This document shows, in pieces, positions 49,784 through 60,800 of a stretch of DNA of 64,000 bases. Within the stretch, counting starts at the first letter, position 1. The number at the start of each line of letters is the position of its first letter. Under the pieces are notes generated by a model that was not told the DNA's origin, searched no databases, and was given only the letters and a program-made list of their open reading frames with translations. The DNA comes from Pseudoscleropodium purum (lineage: Eukaryota > Streptophyta > Bryopsida > Hypnales > Brachytheciaceae), in the NCBI GenBank assembly GCA_963969395.1, contig OZ017800.1, positions 868,001 through 932,000 of the forward strand, given 5' to 3'. The position numbers and the translations under genes are program-made.

Positions 49784-49978
49784 CAATGTAAATAGGGACC
49801 CAATTGGGAAGGGATTCCATAACACATATGCCTACCTTACTCATGTCTTAAGTGAGGTTGTTAGTAACTCTTTTTTTGCATTGAATTCTTCCTTTCATTT
49901 GCACCCAAAAATAAGTGAAATAAAAAATTTTAAGCACAATGAATTCATAGATTCAATTTTATCTTGACCCTCAAAGTC

Positions 49979-50965
49979 TAAGACCTTTTGGGGTTTAAAA
50001 ACATAGTTGCTTTTGAACTGTTATAGTCCAAAATGTTACTAAGGTATAGAAATCTCAACTATACAATCTTGCAGTGTATGTGTTGTAGATGACATGAACC
50101 ATAATTGGAGTCATTTGGCCATATAGATTGCAAGATTATAATGTTTTAGTGTAAAAGAAGGATGCTAAAATTTCCCTAGCAACACATTTGGAGGTGAAAT
50201 TTGATTTCTAAGCCTACTCAAATGAGAAGAAAAAAATTATTTATAGAGTGCTTTAAGATCAATAGACCAATACATTGGTGAAAGAAATATCATTCACTTG
50301 ACTCATTGTGTCTTCAAAATGGCTTTGAAATGTCAAAAAATAGCAAGAAAAGTTGCAAGAAACACATCTAGGGTTGAACCTCCTTAGACTACTAAAATGC
50401 TTCTCAGCCACTCATAACTTCTTGGATTGATAGGAAATTTTATCCACACAAACTAGACTAGTTGGTATGTGCAACTTGCTCCAAATTTTTTATTGGAATT
50501 GGACACTGTATAAAAAAAAAAAGCTACCATTGTTCACTATAATCCAAAAATGTCTAGATTTTGAACTTTTAATTGCTCCCAAACATTCAAAACACTTGGG
50601 ATTGGTATGAAAACTTGTCCACAATAACTAAAGTTCAAGGGGAATTTAACATCACTTATAGACTTTTATTGAAAATGAACATTGAATGAAGGAGATACAA
50701 GCCCCCAAAGTTGTAGCCATCAAAATGTAGTTTGGTGAACTCAAATTGAGCCCATGAACTTTGAATGGATTACAAAAAATTAGTACATCTTATACTGATC
50801 TAAAAAGTTCACCAGCCAAACTAAAATACAAAGCGCAGATTTCCCAATGAGTTTTATTGAATTTGGACATCAAATGAAAAAGTTACAACACTTCAAATTG
50901 GACTTATTGACTAGTTATGTGAGGAAACTTTTGGTCCCCTTATGGGTGAGGGTCCAAGACCCAAA
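49979..50965 (+). repeat. Possible diverged relative of the TTAA elements
   Basis: The interior phrase CATATAGATTGCAAGATTAT at 50115-50134 matches the conserved block of TTAA elements 1 to 3 (TATAGATTGCAAGATATTAG), with similar neighbours. A CTAAGACCTTTTGGGGTTTA at the left and TTTTGGTCCCCTTATGGG at about 50929 may be degraded ends. The call is weak. Confidence 0.35.
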
Positions 50966-52632
50966 TAGATTTAAAGACTGACATTCAAAACCAGGCAACA
51001 ACCAGCTGCAGAAGGTGCTCAACTGAAACTCTAGACACTTGACCTTATCATGAATCTGACTACGTACTGTCCCCCAAAATAGTTTCAAATTATTCTACAA
51101 TCAATGATAATTTGACACGTATGCACTTGGTATATTCTAGACTGAAAATTGTCATTGAGCAGAATATTTAGAATGTTTTATTAACCCAATAGCGCTGCTG
51201 CAGACATTAGGTGTCTGTTTGGATGACTTCACCTAGTACATAAAATAGTGAAATTAGGTTGCCCCTTATTAGTTGTTATAAATATTTTTTATTATTGTAC
51301 AAGTATGCTGACTACTTTTGAATTAGTTGTTGTTGTAGGTAGGGCTCGTGAACTTCCATGTGTACAAATAAAAATATATGGAGAAATATTTGTTGATTTT
51401 GATGACTTGTGGAATAAGTTTGTTGGGAGTAAGGCAATCTAATTTCACTATTTAATGTAAGACTGGAAGATGGGAAAAAACATTTTTTTTCAAACTTTCT
51501 TCAAACTTACATAGTAATGTGTTCTATGTTGCACATTGTAGCTTCCGTAGATTTACTTTTGGACTTTGCCCATTGATATTTATGATATGATTATTTGAAT
51601 GAGAAAGTTTCAAAATCCATAGTTACTCAATTTTGTCCGTCATTTGGTAGTAGGAAAGTATATTACAAACAAATACTTGAAAGTTGCCTTTTAGTATATC
51701 CTAATAAGCTACCCCCGATATGTTGGTAGATGAAAGTTTCTAGCCATGAAAAAATTTGTAAGCAAAATATAGGAGAATCACACATAGCCAATCATTTAAG
51801 TGATTCTATGCATGTTCTAGAGTAGTACAAGGCAATATAGATTTTTTGCCATGTAGAACTAAAGATAGAAATCATGAGGATTGCATATCTTTCACTACAT
51901 TATTATGAATATTGGGAGCCAAAAAGTACTCAAGATCCATAGCCAATATCTAAACTCCTCCAATTCTGATCATTAAAGAACTACTCTTGCTCATTACTTC
52001 CCATTTTCTTGCTCACTACTTTGGGACATGTGTCGTGACCTTACTCGTCCCAACTTTGAAAAAGAGAAAAAACAAAAACATTCCAAATTTGAGTTGGAAA
52101 GTTGTTCCAGCCTTAGTTGGAAACAACTACACCCTATAGGCTAGGTATGGATCTCTGGTTAGGAATGGATGGTCCCACCTTACGAAACTAAAAGAAAAAG
52201 TATTGCAACCTGCCATAGAATATCTTACAAGTGTCAATAGGTTGCAGAATTTTTATTTTTTATTTTTTAAAGCAGGGTTGCTGAATTTTTGACCTCCAGC
52301 CACCTGATCTTCGCAGGTGGAGATAAAAATTGAAAAATGAAAAAAAAGAGGGCTGCGGCTTCCCCGGGTTTAGGATAAGCTAAAAAGAAGTTTCTAAGTG
52401 TGCAGATGACCAAGTTGGAAAGCCAGGCAGCCCATGAGTTTTTGTAGCCGCAAACATGCTTATTTTCCTCAGAAGTTGTTCAACTTATCTGAAGCTTTTG
52501 TACAGGACTGTACCAATCAGGAATGGTGAACAATATGATAAAAAGTACAGTGTGACGACATTGCAAATCAGCAAAGACACCGAATGTCATCAGCATGGGA
52601 TTTCATTCCACGCGGCCTTCAATTCGGCTTGC
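50966..52632. other. AT-rich intergenic DNA
   Basis: No gene was found. The 64-codon frame at 51248-51442 and the 100-codon frame at 52456-52758 show no known domain; the latter runs through the hairpin at 52633-52709. Confidence 0.5.
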
Positions 52633-52709
52633 CAAATGAATTCAAGTGGGTGTGACATGACCATGACCCGGCTTGTGGTCATGGCACACACCCACTTGAA
52701 TTTCATTTG
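52633..52709. repeat. Near-perfect 77-bp hairpin
   Basis: The left arm CAAATGAATTCAAGTGGGTG plus TGACATGACCA pairs with the right arm TGGTCATGGCACACACCCAC plus TTGAATTTCATTTG. Only about three single-base gaps or mismatches separate arms of about 31-34 bases, with a loop of about 11 bases. It could fold as RNA into a precursor-like hairpin or be the core of a small foldback element. No known microRNA family is recognised. Confidence 0.75.
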
Positions 52710-52855
52710 TAAAGTTTTCTTTCTCTCTTTTCTTAAACACATGGATGATTTCCATTGAAGGAGAGAAACAATACATCAAACCAAAGGTGGAAGCCAGCCT
52801 TGGCTGCAATTTTTTTTTATCATTTGTCAATTTTCATTAACCCCTAAGGAAGGCA

Positions 52856-53126
52856 GGATGTTAAATCCTGCATTCGAAGTGGGGCCAGGAGGGTAATTTT
52901 GGATTTTCTGGGGGTAGAAGTAAAAAAAAAAGAAAAGACTATTTTGAGTTGTGTCTAGGGTATATTATAGACCTTTTCTAGATAATTGGGGGTCCTTGAT
53001 TGCAAATATGAATTCAAAATCTGCAAAAAAAGAATTTGTAAAAAATAAAAAATTCCTATATTTTCCTCCAAAGTAAATGTAGCTTGCTACTAACCCCACT
53101 TTGAATGCAAGATTTAACGTCTTGTA
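52856..53126 (-). mobile_element. MITE family 2, copy c (inverted)
   Basis: The 271-bp element lies in the opposite direction to copies a and b. Ends: GATGTTAAATCCTGCATTCG then AAGTGGGG on the left, CCCCACTTTGAATGCAAGAT then TTAACGTC on the right, giving inverted repeats of about 28 bases, the best-preserved pair of the three copies. The interior has GATTGCAAATATGAATTCAA, the inverse of the shared core. It is non-coding. Confidence 0.7.
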
Positions 53127-54704
53127 TCCCTAGGCACCATAGTGCCATGGATGTGGCCTCTCAAAACTGAAAGATTTCTTTGTTTGACTATTACAATCTT
53201 TTCAACAATATAGTAAAATGATGTGTCATCTTCCCTATTGAGCTTTGAGCATGTCTCTACTCTTGATTGACATAGTCAATTTGAGTGGATCTATTTTTAG
53301 GTGATAGTTTAATTGGAATGAATTGAAAAGGGTATGGATTTTAGCAAACATGTGTTGGATACTCAGAGGTAAAGTTTGTGCAATTTTGAACAACACAAAG
53401 TGTTGCATTTATAGACACAAACAATGTGGATCATATTAATTCCTGCATTTAGGTAGGTACCCACCAAATGTGCCACTAATTGCTATTGTGCCTAATTACT
53501 ATTAATGGATTGTTCAAATGTTTATATATTCAAAATGACAAGTGAAAGAAGGTTCCGACGCACTACAGAACTTGACATTTGGATATTGTATGCAAAAATT
53601 ATTAAGAAACAAAGTTTGGTTCTACATAGTGTTTCTTCCATATACATTGGGTACATAGTGTACTTTGGAGATGTACATAGAGTGAAGATTAGAGTTAGTG
53701 GTACATTTTAGGGGGTCTACCATAAGTTGATGGTATTCCAAGAGCTCTTTCTTCGTTTGTTTGTTGTACTAATAAATATGAAAATTATTGTTGATTTCAT
53801 CTATGAGATTGGGCACTACTTTACCAAGGAATTTAAAAAATCCCTTTGTAACTTCCTCCCAGACCATATTACTTTCTTGCTTGAGGTGTCTATTGCATCA
53901 TTTTAATGAAATTGAGCCAATTTAATGAAATAGGTGTGAATTTCTAATCATGTTTAAGAAAAGTGTATAAAAATGACAAATGCAAATTAAAATGGCAAAG
54001 TTTTAATACAATTACATGTGAATTTTTATAAAACTAGCAAAAATTTCATAATTTACTAACTATTTTCATCAAGAACGCACATCCAAATACACAAATTTGT
54101 ACTAGTCCTAGTTTGTAGAGCTTTGTTAACATGACTACCATAGTTTTTGCACTCAAAGCTACATCAATTTCACAAAATTGATGACATTATGTTCAAATAA
54201 AATCTATACATGTCCTAGTTATGCATTTTTTTATAATCAAATTGATTGAAACTACCTTGAATGAAAAGCATTTCATTTCTGTAAAAGTTCTTGAATCACA
54301 GTTGTATTACCATTTGAAACAAGATTTAGTCTTCTTAAAACTTAAAAGTATAGAAAATGCAAGGATTGCATTAATCCCATTTATTGCTAAAATAAAAACC
54401 TTGTAATATTGGTACATGAATGGCATCATAAAATGTGTACATAAAATGGCATATATGTTATGCTATTTTAGGATTTAGGACATTTTCTATTAACTTGCAA
54501 AATCTCAATTACTATTTTTGCCACCTTTGTTAAATTGGTGGTATTACATGCATCATTTTGACATTGGCATTGGTTTGTTGTGTTGATAGTTTAGGGTATA
54601 CTTTACAAATTGCATTTCATCCACAACATCGCACACCACTAGACTAGGATTTCCATCTTCATTTCCTATTAACTCCCTAAATCATATTATTCCCTTCCTT
54701 TCAT
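53127..54704. other. AT-rich intergenic DNA
   Basis: No gene, RNA or transposon end was recognised. The open frames at 53505-53711 and 54221-54406 are short and match no family known to me. Confidence 0.5.
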
Positions 54705-55537
54705 TTAATCCTAAAGTTTCATTGTCAATTTCATTGTCTCCTCAAGGGACAAAATGGATTTTAGGCAAGCTCTTAGAATCTCATTATTGATTGTGATTTT
54801 CCTAAACTTTTGTGAAGATAGAAAAACACATTAGTTTTTTAGGAATATATATATTTTTTAATTTCAATCAATGACTGGAAGCAAAAGTTATGGTAAAAAA
54901 GTCTTTTTTTTAGTTGTAGTGGGTAGAAACTCCTCGACACCAAAAAAATTAAACTAAAAAAAATCAATTTTCATAGAGTATAATTTTATCTAAATGGAGA
55001 GCTTTAATTCATTCCATTTGGATTTGATATGTGAAAGTTACGAACAATTTTATATTTCAAGCAATTGGAGCATTATCTTGAAAAAATAACTCACATGATT
55101 CATTTCTAAATGCAATTTTCACAATTTCAATAAAAACAACTATTTGACAAGGTTCAGTTTACATGCTAAAATGATCTTACCATTGGGATTATAGTGTTTT
55201 AATCCCATCTTAGAGCTATTGACAATTTAGTTTTTCTTTCAATTTTGAACCTATTTCTACTCAACAATTTTTTAAAGAATAAAAATCAAGATTTTTTTTG
55301 GAAATTTTTTCCTTAGACTTTCAACTCAATTATTCAACACAAAAAAAATTTCAATTTCAATTTCAATTCTGTAGTGCAATTTTTTTCAACAAATGGCAAT
55401 CAAAGTCATTTGAAATTGCAAGCTAGTATTTGATTTTTTTTTCAACCTTGAAAGCTAATATCTTTTAATCTATAACCTCAAACTTCATGAAATTTTTACC
55501 AAATGATCAAAGACAAGTGAAATACAAGATCTTATGA
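54705..55537 (-). mobile_element. TTAA-type element, tandem unit 1 (truncated)
   Basis: It starts TTAATCCTAAAGTTTCATTG, corresponding to the right end of copy 2 read inverted. The block GGGACAAAATGGATTTTAGG and later GAAGCAAAAGTTATG match copy 2's inverse, and AGCTAATATCTTTTAATCTATA matches the conserved core. It stops at AAGTGAAATACAAGATCTTA, about 110 bases before the other terminus should appear, where unit 2 begins at once. Confidence 0.7.
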
Positions 55538-56375
55538 TTAACCCCTAAATTCCCATTGTCCCCTCAAGGAACAAATTAGATTTCAGGCGGGTTCCTTTGA
55601 CCTCAATTTCTGGTGAATTGTTTTGAAACTTTTCCATAAGATAGAAAAATTGATTATCTAATTGGGAATATAATTTTTATTTCAATTGGTGCCCGAGAAC
55701 AAAAGTTATACCACAAAAAGCTTGAAACTAAACTCAACGGACAATACAAAAAACCCTGCATAAAATCAAAAGAAATTTTAATTTTTTTTTTCCTTTAAAA
55801 TGTTTCATTTTTGTCTACATGTGAAGCTTTGATTCGTTCTATTTGGACTAATAATGAGAAAGTCAAAGACAATCTTGTTTTTCGGGCAATTTCAGCATCT
55901 TCTTGAAAAAATAACTTTTAAAATTCATTTCTAAAAGTAGTTTTCACAATTTTTGAAATTGTTTTTGAAAGAATGTTGTGTTTTCTTGTTAAAACAATCG
56001 CACCATTGGGATTATTGTCTTTCAATCCCATCTTGGAGTTATTAACGGTTTAATTTTTTTTCCAATCTTGAACCTACTTCTATTTAGCATTTTTCTAGAG
56101 AATGAAAATCAAATGGTTTTTTTAAGAAAATAAAATTTCCTAAACTTTCAATTCAATTCTTCAACATAAAAAATTTTAAATTCAAAGTCTGTTGTGCAAA
56201 AAAATTCCACAATTCGCGGTCAAAGTCATTTGAAATTGTAGGTCAATATTCATGAAAAAACTTTTTTTTTCAACTTTGGATGCTAATATCTTCTAATCTA
56301 TACGGTCAAACTTCATGAAATTTTTACCACATGAGCTAAGACAAGTGAAGTACAAATCATTGTAATACCATTTTA
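55538..56375 (-). mobile_element. TTAA-type element, tandem unit 2 (truncated)
   Basis: It starts TTAACCCCTAAATTCCCATT and follows unit 1 with a period of 833 bases. It ends at AAGTGAAGTACAAATCATTG, the same internal point as unit 1, so the pair looks like a tandem duplication of an already truncated element. The GGTGCCCGAGAACAAAAGTT block is the same as in copy 2 (inverted). Confidence 0.75.
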
Positions 56376-57481
56376 ACCTATCAATGATAACGTGAGAGAA
56401 TGACCTTGTTGTACATTGTGAATTGTATGAATCCTTGTTTAAGATTTAGTTGTAAAATGTCAACAATGGAATCACGTTGATATAACCAAATTGACATTGC
56501 CTTGACTATGCATTTACTTACATGGAGCAATAGCAATGTTACTTTTTTAAAGGAAACTGATGATTGCCCTCCTCCTTGTACGTCCTCCTAATTTATGACA
56601 TTTGCCAATACGGCAGTCAACATTGCGTAACACAATCCTTCACAACAATTGCTTGCTTTAACTTTTAACTTTAAGTTTTAAGAAAAATATATTATTATCT
56701 TCAGAAATTAAATATATGCCCGCCAGGTTTCGGAATTTTGATATCTTAAACCCTGAAAAGTTTGTCGAAGAAATTCGTTGAGCTACGTTGGCGGCGGCTG
56801 CTCCGACTGGTGACTGACAGTCGAACCTTTTCAGAATTTCCATCATCTGAAAGGCAGGCTTGACACAATTAATAATCGCTTGCATCCGTAACCCACACAG
56901 CTGCTTCAAATACATAAAAGAAGCGCAAGCTTCACACCCAAATTAAGGATTGATCGAACTTGTAGGCGCGTGTTTAATTTGCTGCAACGGGACGTCGAGG
57001 TACGTCCTCACATCATTCATGCAATTCCAGTTTTACAACAGTTTGGGTTGATTTGATAAATAGATCGCCATTCACTGATTCAATTCAAACCTTGGAGCCG
57101 TCGTTACGGACGTCTAGTTATCGAGTGATCACTTCCAGGTTTCAAGTTGGATTGCTTTTTCTGATTCATTCTCTTTGTAACTAGCAGCTTATAATTGCAT
57201 GCATGGAGTAGTAAATTGCCCAGTTTGGATCGGTAGATTGCAACAGATGCAAAAGCTCGATCGATAGCCGAGCTAACGTTGGTCAATTATTTAGGAAGAT
57301 TCAAACTTGAGAGGATAGTTCGATTTCTTTCTTCGTTTAATTCTAGTCGCCGGATGTCATAGTTCCGATCAATTGATCGCCAGTGATGCAGACTTCGACG
57401 TCCTCTCGTAATAACTGCAAACATTCCAAAGTACGTTTGCACCAGACATATGCACTTAAAGCTCGAAGTCTCGCTCGAGTT
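56376..57481. other. Intergenic DNA and distal upstream region of the dioxygenase gene
   Basis: A change from AT-rich to more balanced composition at about 56700 marks the edge of the gene-associated DNA. The 85-codon minus-strand frame at 56658-56915 has no domain I know. No clear TATA box was found. Confidence 0.45.
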
Positions 57482-57788
57482 GATTCAATCGACAGACCGC
57501 AGCTAGTAGATGCAAACCTGAAGGTCGACTTTTCACGTCGATCAATGAATTCCAGGTTGATTTCTTGATTTATAGCTTTCTTTGCATGTCACAGATTCGA
57601 TCTAGCTATCGATTGACCGCAGATAGCAGATCGATGCAAGCCTTAAGGTCGATCTTCACATCAATCAGTTACTTTCAAGCTTCAAACTTGATACACTGAT
57701 TTCTAACTTTCGTTGCATGCCACAGATTCAATCGATAGCTACACCGCAGCTAGCTCACAGATGCAAACCTTGAGGTCGACTTCAAATA
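57482..57788 (+). repeat. Three tandem units upstream of the dioxygenase gene
   Basis: Units start at 57482, 57594 and 57725 with GATTCRATC. Each contains ACCGCAGMTAG, then AGATGCAARCCT (or a variant) and GGTCGAYYTTCA, and the first two end in TTGCATGYCACA. The third is partial and stops 58 bases before the start codon. They lie in the promoter or 5' leader and could carry repeated regulatory sites (GATCGAT-like and GCAGCTAG motifs). Confidence 0.75.
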
Positions 57789-57845
57789 CCACAGAGCTTC
57801 ATCCTCGATTATCCTTCCTTTCCCACTTTCCGACGATCGGTCTCC

Positions 57846-60800
57846 ATGGCGCCAGCCGAATCCACAAACCCGAAGCTCCCAAGCCCGAATTCCGTGCCAG
57901 TTCCAAGCCTCTCCCAAGACCCAGATCAACCAACTCCCATGTCGAACGGTTCCAAACCCCACTCCAACGGTCACCTGGAGTCTCCCAATCCCAAGACCTC
58001 ACATTCCCTAACACCGTGGTCCACTGAGTCCACTCCCGATGGCCAACACCCGCACAAGCAAACCCTAATCACCGATACTTTCCTGGTCCCGGAGCACATG
58101 CGTCCCACAGTCAAACATGACGACTTCACCGATCTCGAAATCCCGGTTATTGACTTATCCTCTCCCCATGAAGAAGTGGTGGCCCAAGTGCGAGAGGCCT
58201 GCTTGCACTGGGGGTTCTTCCAAATCATCAACCACGGCGTGGAGGAGTCCCTTCTGGAGAGGATCCAACACCAGGTCAGTGGTCCCAAATGTGACTTTTT
58301 TTTACAATTAGCTCTTGAAGTTGCTTAAGACATAGCAGTCGTCGTAAACATGCCAAGGACCGGCTGGTCACATGCGACTTAGCACTAGTTTCTTAGTTTG
58401 TGGGTGTCGGTATTACTGCATGAAACCTGTTTTCTAAATGCTGAATACTAATGATACAATAAGAAAATTAAGGATTTTTGGAACGATTTGCGACCTTTCT
58501 CAATTTGAGTTCACATAGATTTGTAGCTATTATGAGAAAACGCCATTGTCCTTCACCCCAGAACAGTTCAATTTGCCTCTTGTTATTTTCTGTATTCAGC
58601 GGACAGTTCAATAAGCCTGGTGAGCTGTCCGGTTCTTGGCCGTGTCCGTTCATTGCCATGTGTATACGATACTAAACATGCTAAACTTTCAAGTTTAACA
58701 CTGCGTCATTATTCACATTTTTGGTAGCAAGATAAAAGGTTAAGGTAGGTCGAGGCCTTGCTAAATTTCGCCTCAATTGTGAAACACTGCCAGGCGGATC
58801 TGTTCTTCAACTTGCCGTACGGGGAGAAGGAGAAGGTGAGGAAGCCGCCGGGGAAATTCGCTGGCTATGGGCATGCCACAGTGAAGGAAGGGGACGCAAG
58901 GCCGTGGTCGGAAGGATTCTATTTTACGGATGTGGAGTCCACCAAGGAGTTGGCCGAGAAGGTGTGGCCGGAAAATGGGAACGCCGACTTCGTGTACGTG
59001 AATTTCTTTTCTATCAACTTGCTATCAATTCTGTCGGCACTGAACATTCTTGAACTTCAAGGGAAGGTCCCTTTGCTTACCATGAATCAAGGCTCCTTTC
59101 ACTGTAGAACATCTTGAATGCGACCTTGTGGGCCGCCACTGTAACACGAATATGTATATTCTTGTTACAGTGCAGAAGGACCCCGTCCCGTAAAAATGTT
59201 AGTCACAGTGAGCTTCACCGTTATCACATTAATCAACCGTTTCAGGATCAAGGATTTGTGGTCTTAAGATGAGATTACCGTTTGGGTTGATCACATTGTG
59301 AAAAGTAAGTGTAATTTGAAAATATGGAGACAGATTCTAATTCACGAGATGGAGGGAAGAACATCGCATGCATGCTTTAATTGGTTAGTGTAAATAATTT
59401 TTCAGATCAAGTGACGCTAACGTCGTGTACTTTATTGCTTTCAACTTTCAATTCTTCACAGCTCCTCCTTCATCAGATTGATTTGACCCTTTCAGAATTA
59501 CCCCAAGGATTCATCATGGTTTTAAAAACACCGTTTTCAATTTGATGTACCATACTGTGGACTGTGTGAATTAATTTACGTGTGAACTGATTCTACTTCA
59601 CGAAATGGAGTTAAGAACATCGCATGTTTTGGTTCGTGTACATAATTTTCAGGATAAAATTGAAATCTCTGTAAGAACGCCTCAAATCTGCTAAAAGAAA
59701 CACGAGGACAAATATGGGTCTGCAGCTGGGCTTGCAATTGAACTCATTCAAGCTTGTGAAAGTAAGCAAGAATGTGAATTCTCACAGCTAGGGTGTTATT
59801 GATGAATTCAATGGCATAAGTATACCCCAAACCAACACCATGTACTATTATTGTACATTTGAATGTCCCTGAACGTTGAATTCAGCTACACAGTGTCAAT
59901 TTTCTTTGTTTGTTGGTTTTGGGTGTGCTTACCTGAACTGTGTCAGAACTGGAAGGTCACATTTTGGCTCACTGAAAAGGGACCTTGTTGTGATGTTTCT
60001 GCAAGGTTCGATTGTGAGATCCCTGTTTTTTTTAATTCTCCAAGATAACGAATTATATGACGTTCCATGCCTCGGCAATGGCTTGCTGCAATCGAGCTCA
60101 TTCAAGCTTGTGAAAGCAAGCAAGAATGCGACTTTATTCTCACATGTTTAGAGTGTGATTGACGACTCATGGTCAACTGGGCTTGCAATCGAACTCACTC
60201 ACTCAAGCTCGTGAAAGCAAAGCAAGCAAGCAAGAATGTCACGAATTAGTGCTCACATAATTAGTGTACCCTTGAAGACTTCAAGGCTTCCAACTGGGCT
60301 TGCAATTGAACTCACTCAAGCTTGTGAAAGAAAGAAAGAGCGTGAATACTCACAGCCAGTGTGTGCTTGATGAATCCATGGAGCCCTGGGCTTGCAATTG
60401 CGCTCACTCAAGCTCACTCCAGAAAGCAAAGCAAGAATGTCTCGAATTAGTGCTCACACGATTAGTGTGTGCTAGATGAATCCGTGACTTGCAACTGGCT
60501 TGCAATTGAACTCACTCAAGTTTGTGAAAGGAAGCAAGAATGTGAATTCTCACTGCCAGTGTGCTTGAGTGAGTTCATGGCTTACAACTGGGCTTGCAAT
60601 TGACCTCATGAAATCTCATGAAAGCAAGGACGTGGATTGGTGCTCACAAAATTAGTGTGTGCTCGATGATTCCATGGCTTTCAACTGGGCTACGCATGCA
60701 TGCAACTCCACTACCTCCATCCCTTACCTCATGAAACCCAACCTCTTAAGGCTGTCAGTTAGTGTCTGAATTCACTCTCCCCTGTTTCATTAGTTATTTA

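Noticed and set aside
57971..58288. Antisense 105-codon frame over dioxygenase exon 1
   Set aside because: It mirrors the GC-rich coding exon and has no independent support.
58478..58675. 65-codon plus-strand frame in dioxygenase intron 1
   Set aside because: It lies wholly within the intron, has no homology that I recognise and overlaps an antisense frame of similar length.
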